The translations under genes were made by a program, and so were the position numbers. A stretch of DNA of 64,000 bases from Hermatobates lingyangjiaoensis. Lineage: Eukaryota > Arthropoda > Insecta > Hemiptera > Hermatobatidae. The notes under the pieces are model-generated. The model saw nothing but the letters and a program-made list of their open reading frames with translations, was not told the DNA's origin and did not search any database. The stretch lies in assembly GCA_026182355.1 (NCBI GenBank), contig JAPFBL010000119.1:1808001-1872000 (forward strand). Reading direction: 5' to 3'. Below are positions 53,931 to 64,000 of the stretch, one piece after another. Every line of letters starts with the position of its first letter. Position 1 is the first letter of the stretch.

Positions 53931-55730
53931 TGTAAGGGTAGGTGAGTGTGTAACCAAAAGTTTGTAGGGACATCTTATTTGCTTAACATGTAAATTAAAT
54001 GATTTAAAAAAGATGAAAATATACTCTAGACAATTTACACAATATTTTTCTAACACATGCTTTTGAAAATAGCTGGTCAGTTCTTATGACTAAATGAAAG
54101 TACTTTTTACGACCACTATTTACGCTGTATTTCAAATGCAAATTTTTTGCATTTGTAATACAGCATAAACCGTAACCTTTTTACGGTTGAAAGATCTTAG
54201 TCTTGTGTTCCCATTTCGTATTGTGGTTTGATCATTTATATATATATATATATATTATATTAGTACATTTACATGCATATTATTATCTATTATCAAATTT
54301 AACTTCCATTCTCTTTCCATGTTAACGATTCAATATAAGAGTGGGTTCTTTTTTTACTTAATATTTCATTCCCTACTTTTACAACAGCAATTGATATACA
54401 AAGTAAAATATAAAAATACTTTATTCCAAAATATTAAATTAGATCTTACGACTGGCATTTACACAGAGTGTTTAACATATTTCGTGGTGGTTTCAGAAAT
54501 GGGTTGGTCTCTACAGCAATAAGGAGGTATTGATAAATATCTCTGCTTCAATTAATACCAGGTGGTAGTAAATAATAACGACACTGGCACAATCCATTCA
54601 AGAGCCTTTTCATTATTTTTAATGGTACTATCTAATAATAAACTGTAAAAATGGTTTCTAAAGAGAAAAGAAAATTAAGAATGCATTGACAAAATGAAAA
54701 AAGTGGCGTTAGTCTTATATTGGATGACGGTAACTGTTCATTCATTCTGATATAAACGTTGATCTAATGTATTGAACATAACTCAAATATTATAGCTAAT
54801 TATTTAAGATTTTTTATATTCATACTATATGTACTAGTACTAAAATGTGTGTGTTCTGAGTAGTAGATCTGACCATATATTTAAGTTATCTTCAACCGCA
54901 TTACAAATGTTTTAACCTTTCGTAAAACTAAACCATATTTAACTCATAGTAAACAACCTAATTTCTTATTTTTCTATGAAATAGTTATTGTTGACACTTC
55001 TTGATGTGTGGTTTGTTCTCAGTAACCTTACAGTATTTATAAAAACTTTCTTTATTATAATCAAAACCACTGTAAATTTAAAATGATGGTATGCTATTCA
55101 ATTATTTACTGGAAATTTTTACAATTATAAATTTTTAACTAGAAATATTTAAATAAATGAAATACATTGATTTGTTTAATTCATTGTGTATGTTGTCTGA
55201 CACAATTGATTGGCAATTAATATTGTTAGTAAGACAATATGAAATGTTGTGCCTTATACTTCACAAATAAAGAATTCAAGATTTTTTCCCTTTTAGGGGT
55301 AAAGAGGATGAGCAAACACTCCAGTGCATTAGAACAGTCTGTAAACTCATTGGCTTAGGAAGCTAGTTTCATCATCCATTCTATTATTTTACACCATGTT
55401 TTATATGAAACAAACTCTTGTAAGATATTCATTAAGTTGCCAGTATGTTAAATGTTATTATAGTATGTATTTACTCAAAAGTAAATATTTTCCCATTAAT
55501 GGCACTTTTAAAATTTTTGTAGTAAAAAAATTTTTTTTTTAATCATACAAGTAACCTTGTATGTATAGCATTTAAGTAGTACCCACAAATCATTTAACTA
55601 TATTGATTTATTTCATTTTAATAATTGATTTTGATCATTTTGACCATCTATTTGCCCTTTGACCCCTATTAATACGAGTCAAAAGAACACAAATTAAGTT
55701 CTACTAAGGACCCAATTGAGTCAGTTAGCT
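52913..55730. other. AT-rich intergenic with (TG)n and a fold-back scar
   Basis: No gene is supported. A partial unit of the fold-back family (TTTTACGGTTGAAAGATCTTAG at 54179-54200) sits beside a TA tract at 54236-54260. Confidence 0.4.
53884..53934. repeat. (TG)n microsatellite
   Basis: Nearly pure TG run of about 50 bp. Confidence 0.95.
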
Positions 55731-55738
55731 TTTTGACT

Positions 55739-55767
55739 CTGACGAAGACTGCTTGTTACGGTTGAAA
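55739..55767 (+). ncRNA. Hammerhead-like core motif
   Basis: CTGACGA, one A, GACTG/CGGTT stem (with wobble), GAAATATC. Further partial copies of its 3' half (GTTACGGTTGAAATATC-like) repeat at about 55837, 55971 and 56021 with TA runs between. This looks like local multiplication of unit ends. Confidence 0.4.
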
Positions 55768-55902
55768 TATCTTAGTATTTTTTTCTTATTTCATATTGTG
55801 GTTTGATCATTGAATGTAATATAATATATATATTGTTACGGTTGAAATATCTTAGTATTTTTTTTCTTATTTCATATTGTGGTTTGATCATTGAATGTAA
55901 TA

Positions 55903-55969
<67 letters not shown>

Positions 55970-56095
55970 TGTTACGGTTGAAAATATACACATTGTTACA
56001 TTGTTATATATATATAAATAGTTACGGTTGAATTATCTTAGTATTTTTTTTCTTATTTCATATTGTGGTTTGATCATTGAATGTAATATAATATA

Positions 56096-56149
<54 letters not shown>
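55903..56149. repeat. Cluster of (TA)n tracts with unit fragments
   Basis: Long TA runs at about 55903-55968 and 56096-56149, separated by short pieces of the fold-back family. Confidence 0.9.
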
Positions 56150-56153
<4 letters not shown>

Positions 56154-56348
56154 AATTTGATGGCAGATTCTGCGTTCACGACTTTCTTACTTATAGCTTC
56201 TATTTTTCTTACAATTTTCTTTTGAGAAGGTGATAATTGCCAAAGCAAACTAGCAAACGACATTCAGAAGACTGGAAATAACCACTTCACTGGGGATAAC
56301 TATATTTAATTAAACACTACACTAGATTAAACTAAGATAACAACAAGC

Positions 56349-56373
56349 TTTCGGCCCCATGGGTCATCATCAG
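56349..56373 (-). ncRNA. Hammerhead-like core motif (left arm)
   Basis: On the minus strand CTGATGA, one T, stem GACCC/GGGCC with one mismatch, then GAAAGCTTG. Confidence 0.4.
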
Positions 56374-56498
56374 GTTCTCACCCCTACTCCACCCTCACCA
56401 CCAACATTCACTTCGACAGAAAGCAGTTTTCAGTTGGCATTTAAACGCCAAAGTAGTCAGTAATATGTATATTTAGTTAATATAAGTAGTTTAAGAAC

Positions 56499-56523
56499 CT
56501 GATGATGACCCATGGAGCCGAAA
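56499..56523 (+). ncRNA. Hammerhead-like core motif (right arm)
   Basis: CTGATGA, one T, the same stem with an extra mismatch (GGAGCC), then GAAAGCTTG. The box is the full hammerhead consensus CTGATGA. Confidence 0.4.
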
Positions 56524-56608
56524 GCTTGTTGTTATCTTAGTTTAATCTAGTGTAGTGTTTAATTAAATATAGTTATCCCCAGTGAAGTGGTTATTTCCAG
56601 CCTTCTGA

Positions 56609-56760
56609 ATGTCGTTTGCTAGTTTGCTTTGGCAATTATCACCTTCTCAAAAGAAAATTGTAAGGAAAATAGAAGCTATAAGTAAGAAAGTCGTGAACGC
56701 AGAATCTGCCATCAAATTCAATAATATATGCTTGAAAGAGGACTTGCTGCCGAAATACAC
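56609..56760 (+). pseudogene. Penelope-like ORF N-terminal fragment ending LPKYTN
   Basis: The open frame starts MSFASLLWQLSPSQKKI, continues RKIEAISKKVVNAESAIKF and ends NNICLKEDLLPKYTN right before the TA tract. The opposite arm (56263-56152, minus strand) codes the same peptide but is cut by TA after KFNN. It is homologous to the fragments at 14.8, 27.3 and 34.0 kb. The rest of a Penelope protein (RT) does not follow, so each unit holds only a 5' piece of an element. Confidence 0.55.
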
Positions 56761-56895
56761 TAATATATATATATATATATATATATATTTGTCCGTTTGG
56801 ACCGTCTGATTTCAATTCAAAGTGTATATATATATATACTTTAAAAACTTTGAGAGACACGAATACAAAACAGAAATTAGGACTCACATTCAATA

Positions 56896-56923
56896 TTTCG
56901 ATCCATTGAACGGTCGTCCTCAG
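56896..56923 (-). ncRNA. Hammerhead-like core motif
   Basis: On the minus strand CTGAGGA, one C, a bulged stem (GACC/GGATC extended by GTT/AAT pairs), then GAAATATTG. Confidence 0.4.
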
Positions 56924-56929
56924 GAAAGG

Positions 56930-58000
56930 AAGTTGACTTGCGAGAAGACGAAAGCCAATATATATATTTCTGTTGTGGTGTTGGCACCACCAACCCCCTA
57001 GCCATAAAAGCAGTCCCAAAATAAATATGAGAAGAAAAATAATATAAAAAATTTGAGTATAAAACCTAAAATTATATGATTAATACGTAGAAAATTTGAG
57101 CACTATACAAAGCAACTATATCCTCTTCTCAAGAGCAACGAATTGGCACTAATTTAACAAAACTTAAGTTTCATTACTATTTTTTATGATATTGAAATTG
57201 AAGGTGAGCCTCAGAATTTGCCTTAATTCATAAATGCGTCCTGTGGTAAAAAAGACTGAGAAGCCCTGGTTTAACCACGAATATTTAGCAATTTCTAATA
57301 ATTTAGGTAATGCAGGTGTTGTTTATTCCCGTTGAGATTGCCTATTGAGACAATCTAAGGTGGGTGGATGATGGCTTACAATAGTCAAATCCTGTATTGT
57401 AAGCAAGTAAGGCTTCCTCCTCATGTCTTCCAGACGTGATTCTCATTCTGAAGAGATAAATCTCAGGACCCATTCTAAAATAAACTCAAATGTAATTCAA
57501 ATTTAAACTAGAAATTGTATTAAAAGTGATTTTTTGAAGTAAGTATTTGGAGGTACTGCTGACTTAGAAATTTAAAAATTTCTTATATGAAACTTATTTT
57601 CAACTATAAACCATTTTTTTATATAATTTTAATTATATAAAACACTATAAACACTATATTAATTTTTAATACTAATATTAATGGCAATATATCACATTTT
57701 ACAACTACTATAATAATTTTTGGTGTAAAAGTTTGAGGCTAGATAGTTTTAAATTTCATTAACTACGAAGAATAAGTGATGTAACCAAATTAAATGGATC
57801 TCATTGTCAACCGATACTGAAATACTCTGAGTTTACTTCTTTTCTGTCAAAAAAAGAAACACTACAGAGTATTAATTTGAAGTTCATAGGAAGAAGAACG
57901 CCATACATGAAATATTTCTGAAGTAAATATAAACAAAACATATAGACGTTATTTTATTTGTATTGTATTCATATGTTACCTTGAAAAGGAATTAGACAGA
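56930..58000. other. Intergenic, possible hAT end
   Basis: GAGAAGCCCTGG at 57260-57271 resembles a hAT terminus, but no partner was found. No gene is supported. Confidence 0.35.
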
Positions 58001-58004
58001 AAGA

Positions 58005-58366
58005 GAGAAATAAAGAAAGGTAGAAAGTAATGGAGACTAAGAATGGAAAAAAAGAAAGTGATAAGGAGTTAGGAAGAGAGAGTAAGTGAGAGTGAGTGAG
58101 AGGAATAAAATATGGGAGGGAGAAGAGAGGAGGTAAAAGAAAGAGTGAAATGAACAAAGAAGAGTGAGAATACCAAATAAATAATGAGAGATACGGGAGA
58201 GAAGGAGAGAAAGAAAATGTGTAAGGAACAAAAATTTAGAAAGGTAGAAAGCAATGAAGACCAAGAAAAAATAATGTGAAAAGGAGTGGGAGAGTGACAG
58301 AGAGTAAGTGAAAGTGAGAGAGTGGAATGAAATATAGGTGGGAGAAAGAGAGGAGGTGGTGTGTGT

Positions 58367-58404
<38 letters not shown>

Positions 58405-58690
58405 CACTTATAAAAAACAAGGTAGGGTGAGAATAAAACACACATAATGAGAGAGGTTAGAGAGAAGGAGAGAAAGAAAATGAGTGAGAAACAAAGATTT
58501 AGGAAGATAATAAGCAATGGAGACTAAAAATAAAGAAAAAAGTGAGAAGGAGTGAGAGCGAGAGTGAGAGAGAGGAATAAAATATGGGAGAAAGAAAGGG
58601 AGGAGAGAAAGAGAGAGAGAGAGAGTGAGAGAAGAATAAAGTATGGAATGGAAAGGGAGAGTGAGGGAGACTATGAGAGAGAGAAAAATA
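58005..58690. repeat. Polypurine (GA-rich) tract, ~690 bp
   Basis: The plus strand is strongly purine-biased. GAGAGA and GTGAGAG runs and imperfect longer repeats (ATAAAATATGGGAG..., three copies near 58105, 58327 and 58575) give a period of about 220-250 bp. The many Leu/Ser-rich frames on the minus strand are translations of the repeat. Confidence 0.85.
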
Positions 58691-61168
58691 CACATTCGTT
58701 ATTTATTCGTTTTTCCATGCTGATAAAAATTGTCAAATTATCCTGCCCTTCTAGCATTTTGTCAACATCCATGATTATCACAGGGTAAAATGTTTCACCC
58801 TCAGCAAAACACTTCGAACTACTATTTAACTCTGTTCAAAATAAGATAAAGAATTTTACAATAGGTCAGCTATTTTACAAAGTAAACAATTAAATCTTTT
58901 ATGAAACAAAAAAATAATTATCGATTGAAGTTGTATGTTTAATTGTTATGAATAAATAATGAATATTTGTTTATTGAAATTAAGTTATGGATTGTAAAGT
59001 TAACGTTTGTTTGTTTGGGTCACAAATGGGTTGTCGGATTGTCGGGAGGGTGAATGTTTAATGAGGTAGGACTGGATGAAAGGGACTGGAGCGACATACG
59101 AGCCCTTAATAAAGAGAGCCTCCTAAAACAAAGGTCAAAATCCAATTTTAGATCTCTTGCCTTCATCATGGCTCAAGCAAATTTGACAAACTCTTCCATC
59201 CGCAAATTTTATAATAGCTTCGAAATTTAGATAAACATTTTTTAAACGTTTTGCATAAAGTAATAAAAAAATATTATGTTTTAAAGATATCAATAAAAAC
59301 ATATAAATAAACATTATATATTTAGTGTGTTTTCAATTTTTAAATTTTTCTGTGACGAGCATACCGCTTCTCTTTAAATATTTGGAATGGTCTGCACTGA
59401 ACTTTACTCTCAATAAAAATTATTATCTAATATAATAAAACTGAAGTGTCTCTCTGTTTGTTTGTTCGTTTGTCTGTGATTATCAAAATCCTTCGAATGA
59501 TTTTCAGATAGATCCCTTGGAAATATATGTATCAGTTATAGCTGTGCGTTTAATACTGCAATCATTCGCAGAACAATTTATAATTTGCATTTTTTCCACT
59601 GTTTTGGTTCACTTCAGCTGGCCGTGCTCATATATGTACGGCATTAAGCAACAAACGTTATCGCTAATGATGTCTTGATGATTCCATTGAGGATGCCTTT
59701 TAAGGTTAAGTCTGCGTCTTCCACCCCAGTAGAATGGTAGGGGCATGCAGCCCTACCAAAGGCTGCATCGGCTTTATTTTCACACGTTTATTGAACCAGT
59801 GACTACAAAGGCCACTAATTTATACATTTACTATTATAAATTAGCAATTTTTAAACAACGAATCGTCTGCAGCAAGTTAAAATATAACCAGTTTTTTTAT
59901 TTGAGTACATATACATCTGTAAAAGCCTTTTGTATATGTCAGTGTTTGCTACGCAACAGACTTACTTTTGTAAGGATGACTACTCGTCCTTACAAAAAGA
60001 TATATTTTAATTTAGGTTGACTATTAGAACTTTTTGATGGGTCAAATTAATTGAAGTTTAAATTGTTCATTTCACAGTAAAGATATCATATTTTTTCTTT
60101 TTTAATTTTTGAAGATCACTTGTCAGTCAATGAAAGTTATTTTTCACATAATTATAGGTTTGTATTATGAAGTTTAAATAATTCTTCTACAAAGAAACCA
60201 GATAATAAACTGTTTTCTGGAAGCCCATTTTGTCATTGTGACCAGTTGAAAGCACAATCCAGCCCATGTTATGAACTCAACTGTAACCTGTCTTATAACA
60301 TCCTCCCCTGTCAACAGCAGTAAACCTATTATTGAAATGTCAGACTCCATCGGAACACTAGCTACATATCGCTGAATGGCATAACAATACTAAACTGAAA
60401 GCATTGCGACAGAGAGTGCTTTCATTTCATAGGAATCAATCGTGATCGCCCATATACCATGTCAAGCCTACTCGTTTGCTTAACCTCCCATTTGATCAAT
60501 ATATAGTTGTTACTCGGATCTATGCTATTACCTTTGACACCTCTCAACGAGTTCACAATTACTGAACAAATATCATTGGCAGTAAAAATATCATTCCAGT
60601 ACATATTTCATTCCAATGAATCGAATCATTGGTAATATTAGATACAGAATCCCTGAAGCATGCAGGACACTCCTACTCAAAGCAACCACTACTCCAAGGC
60701 CTTAACCAACTTCATGCCATTCTGGACGTACTATCCTTTTTGTATCTCTCATTGCTAGATGAAAGGCTTATGACCGAAGGTTAGCCAGGATTATCATTTC
60801 TTTTTATCTATTAGATGTTATTATTACCCTTATTCTGGGATATTATACACAAATTTATAATAATAGTATAAACAAAAATTATTTCTTTTTTGGGTTTTTT
60901 TATATATTTTATTTTTTATTTGTATTATTATTTCTTTTTCCTGTTTTGTTTGTCCTCGTTTATCTTTACTTTTGTCCCTTCCCATTCTTGCTATCCTTTT
61001 TTCCTTCTTCACTTGGCAGCAGCCTTTTTTAATCTAAGAGAACTTCAAGATTATTTATATATATGAAATCATCATTTCAGTACAATCTGCACGTTTTATT
61101 CTTTCAGTATTTCTTCTTTTTTTTTCATAATAATGTTTCTAATATGATAAGCTGTATTTTCTTCACAG
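58690..61168. other. Intergenic/possible intron with weak repeat traces
   Basis: A Helitron-like 5' end (TCTAATATAATAAAACTG, about 59426) has no matching 3' end. Two GC-richer blocks (59020-59210; 60270-60620) carry short open frames on the minus strand that I do not recognise. No confident gene. Confidence 0.3.
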
Positions 61169-61320
61169 GTTAGAACATGAATATGGTATATGGTCCTATC
61201 AGAAAGCTGTAAATCTAGACAAGAGAATATGTGTCTTCACTTCTCCGGAAAGAGTCGGCATAAGAAAGCGCCTGATCAATCTAACGAGAATCATAATGGA
61301 GAGCCAAGAGCCTGCAAGAG
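61169..61320 (+). CDS. Single internal exon of an unrecognised gene
   Basis: A 152-nt block with a good acceptor (CTGTATTTTCTTCACAG) and donor (AGAG|GTGACT). Only one frame is open; the other two stop within the first 12 bases. It reads LEHEYGIWSYQKAVNLDKRI and then CVFTSPERVGIRKRLINL, TRIIMESQEPAR, entering with two bases carried from the previous exon and leaving in phase 1. Normal codon use and GC above the flanks support a real exon. The peptide is basic and soluble-looking, with no signal or membrane segment. I do not recognise the family, and no neighbouring exon was identified in the window. Confidence 0.5.
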
Positions 61321-64000
61321 GTGACTTTATATTTCATTAATCTTGCAGACATGTATGTAGAGTTTAAATATGGCTTTAAGCAATGTTAATATTCTCTTGA
61401 ATCCATTTATATTAATTCGACTCCTTCATTAGGATTGCATGCCGTTGTTGTATTTACGTATATGTTGTAATTATCAGCATGTTACTTCAGACATTGTTCA
61501 ATTAATAAAGGAGGGCGTTTATTTTTTAACTTCACTTACTTTTTCTAATACTAATATAACTTTTAATTCATAAAGGACTAAATAATAAAGAATTCTAATA
61601 CATTGTGTAATTTACAGCATATTGTGAAAAGAAAAAAAAAAACAATTCTCTATAAGAAAAAAGTTTCTGAAACAGTACAGTCCCTGCAGGGAGTGTTCTT
61701 TTGCAAGCTCTAACAAGCTTCCAACAAATATTTCGGAGCACTATATAATATATTTTTGTTTGTGTTTTTCAATACCCACACTTATAGGTTTTTACCTTTT
61801 CTGCTGCTTTAGGGGCACAAAGTGTGGTTTATTTATTATTTGGCACCCTTACCCACACTTTATATAATAATCGTGTAGTGCAGTTTGTAATCACAAGTTA
61901 ACACCAGAGACCCCAAATTACTGAATTATTGTGTTAGCATTTTTTGAGAAGTAAGTATTACCAATTAATATATCAGTATATCCTGTGAAAGAGCCGTTCA
62001 CTTACAAGAGATATAATATGATACGTGCTACTGGTATGCAGATATCTTGAAAGGAGGCAAAGAGGGAAGATAAGCTTCAATAGGAGTTTCAGGGAGTTAT
62101 TCTTTAATTGATTATCAAGTTAAGTCTTCTGCCAGAAAATTTGAAACTTTTTCTCGATACCCTTTTCCTCTAGTTGGCAAACTTAAAAAGAACTCTGAAA
62201 AAAAAATGATTCTATGATCACTTTTTTTTGTTGATTTTTCTTAAATATATAAACTTGACGCTTCCATTTCTAGCACTGTTTTTACATATACCATATCAAA
62301 TACAATTACTATAACAATTTTTTTTACAACAGTTTTATTTCAATTGCTGAAAGATGTATTTCGTTTATAATACTTTACTGAAGCTCCTGGATCTTTGCGA
62401 TATGAAGACTTTTTTATGAAGTCCATTATGAAAAATCGTTGCTATAAAATACTAAATGTTGTGATAGTTTTTTCTAACCGAAAAAATGATGGTTTTGATA
62501 CTAACTTGAAGAAGCTGAATAGAGTAGAGAATAGAGTAAGTTCAGGGGCTGCGAAATCCATTTCTTAATATCCAATTTATATATATATATATTTCTAATT
62601 GGTCAAATGAACTGATTTGATTGGTCAATCAGAGGACAGGTTTAAGTTTCCGTTCTTATTCCACTTCATGCTAGGTACAAGGTTCCTAGGTCACCAGTTC
62701 AAAAATTGTAGAGCAGAAGCTGCTCTAGTTTTAACAATATCTGCTTTCGAGAAGACTTGCTTCTGATTTACACCAATATATATACTCGTATATATGTACA
62801 TGATTCTTATTTTTGTTTTAGAAAATGTATTATTCTCATTTGTCATTACCGTCTCTGTTCCTAACTGAGCTGTTGAAAATAAATATTTTCAATAATTCTG
62901 TCCCTTCAATATTCTATTTATGAAAAATTTTATCTATATAAAATAACTTCGTAAACTTTTTTAATAAATTGAGAATTAATTAATTAATTATGACATTCTG
63001 TTAAATGGTGACGAGTTTTGCCAGGTGAGACTTTTGTTAGACCAATTCACAATGAAAAAATTAAAAAAAAAAAATGAAAGCAGGCCAAATTAAAAGGTGA
63101 GGAAAATATTAGATATTCTTAGATATAAAATAAGACACCTACTTATGCAATGCAAGGAGGGAACAACTGAGAAATGCTTTCAATATTCTCAACAAGGACA
63201 TCAAAAGTTCTGTAAATTATAGAATTTTGCGAAGAATATTAATCAGAAGTTTGGAAAAGAGTTCTTACTATTTCTGTAAATCAAAATTGGTTGATACATT
63301 TTATATTAAACCTGGTTACTCTAGTTTTATTTTAAAAAAAAATACTGATTCTATAAATTTTTAATAACATTTAAAACATCTCGTTTTTTCATTCCAAGTA
63401 ATTTTAACATTTCATTGAAAGATACTTTATATTAAAAAATAATAAATTATAAGGTAAAGTTTATAAATGAAAAGTTTAATTACATTTAACCCTTAAGTTT
63501 TTTATTGGTAGTTAAGAAAGAAAGTCGACAGAATATAGAAAATAAAGTTTCATCTCTGATTCTTTCCCTCGGGGGGAAACGTGTTATTTGATCGCCTTGT
63601 TTAGATCAACTTTCAGCAAATACTTTCCTTTCAAACTTCCCAATGTAAGTATATATGGATTAGTGAGAGATTCAGACACTGAATGGTACATAATTTAAAG
63701 ACACTTTCACACATGTTCTTTACTTTGACATATACACCCATTGTATGTAATGGTTGATACATCAAACGCATGCTTTATATAATAAGACATGAGGTATGAG
63801 TTTTTATATTGATATAGGAAAAATATATTTTATTGTTGCATATGAAAAAGATTTTAAATAATATTGAAACCTCAGCTATGAGAGTTTAATGGATAACTGG
63901 TAGTCTTATTCTATTAAACAATGTATGCATAATTAGAATTGTTTATAAATTTAAGGTAAAGAACTGAATACTTACCAATTTTTATAAGAATATAAGAAGA
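61321..64000. other. AT-rich intron or intergenic sequence
   Basis: No further exon is supported. A TA tract (about 62578-62591) beside a GC-richer block (62600-62790) may be another decayed fold-back unit. Confidence 0.35.

Larger units (their letters stand above)
56152..56722. repeat. TA-bounded palindromic unit, arms ~228 bp
   Basis: The left arm 56152-56378 and right arm 56494-56722 are reverse complements with few changes around a 115-bp spacer. Each arm reads outward from a hammerhead-like motif into the same N-terminal peptide. Outer ends meet TA tracts (56096-56149; 56761-56790). Confidence 0.92.

Noticed and set aside
57969..58695. Several Ser/Leu-rich minus-strand frames
   Set aside because: Translations of the GA-rich tract in three frames; no signal of selection on any one frame.
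59020..59210. Possible minus-strand exon with CQICL-like RING start
   Set aside because: Only two of the zinc ligands of a RING-like domain could be seen and the frame stops soon after; no splice sites fit.
60270..60620. Possible LTR-retrotransposon tail on the minus strand (frame 60422-60604)
   Set aside because: The 60-codon frame has ordinary codon use but no recognisable domain, and LTR borders could not be defined.
1..64000. CRISPR arrays, bacterial operons, prophage or ribosome-binding sites
   Set aside because: None seen. Spliced genes, eukaryotic transposons and long microsatellites show that this is a eukaryotic nuclear sequence.

Overview
The window is AT-rich nuclear DNA from an animal, most likely an insect or other arthropod. 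Host coding sequence interrupted by introns is sparse. The rest is densely seeded with eukaryotic transposons: Copia, Helitron, Penelope-like, RTE-like and R1/I-like non-LTR elements, a tRNA-type SINE, and Tigger-like and hAT-like MITEs. There are also long TA, CA, CT, ATC and GA microsatellites. A Copia element primed by an internal site of the initiator tRNA fits an arthropod. The order cannot be fixed from sequence alone.

Host genes. (1) At the left edge, minus strand, are the first two coding exons of DNMT2/TRDMT1 (583-667 and 319-505); the gene runs off the window. A decayed copy of its exon 1/intron 1 boundary lies 1.6 kb upstream (about 2136-2218). (2) A class A GPCR on the minus strand has a first coding exon at 26434-26620 and a second at 18207-19135, joined in phase across a 7.3 kb intron to give about 371 residues. 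(3) A single well-bounded plus-strand exon (61169-61320) belongs to a gene I do not recognise.

Mobile DNA by region. 2.8-5.5 kb: TA-flanked inverted repeats, including a near-perfect palindrome with arms of about 570 bp. 5.9-6.5 kb: a decayed Penelope-like reverse transcriptase. 10.3-15.9 kb: more fold-back units and a degenerate tandem repeat of about 97 bp (13.1-13.7 kb). 21569-26029: a complete Copia element with identical 202-bp LTRs and a 5-bp target duplication, lying antisense in the GPCR intron; its pol frame is broken once. 26.8-32.3 kb: two SINE copies, a Tigger-type MITE and a hAT-type MITE. 33.0-34.1 kb: four or five fold-back units in about 1.1 kb. 36.6-38.8, 46.0-47.3 and 50.2-50.6 kb: Helitron material. 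42.6-45.9 kb: non-LTR fragments. 52.4-52.9 kb: an RTE-like 3' end. 55.7-56.9 kb: more fold-back units.

The most striking theme is a recurrent architecture. Short units are joined head to head as inverted repeats and bounded by (TA)n. Each carries near the centre a box resembling CTGANGAN, then a hairpin whose sequence changes while pairing is mostly kept, then GAAA. This resembles the core of the hammerhead ribozymes known from Penelope-like elements, except that one extra nucleotide separates the CUGANGA box from the stem. Several units also encode an N-terminal peptide ending in a shared LPKYTN-like motif just before the TA tract. Together with the Penelope RT nearby, this suggests a family of Penelope-derived fold-back elements.
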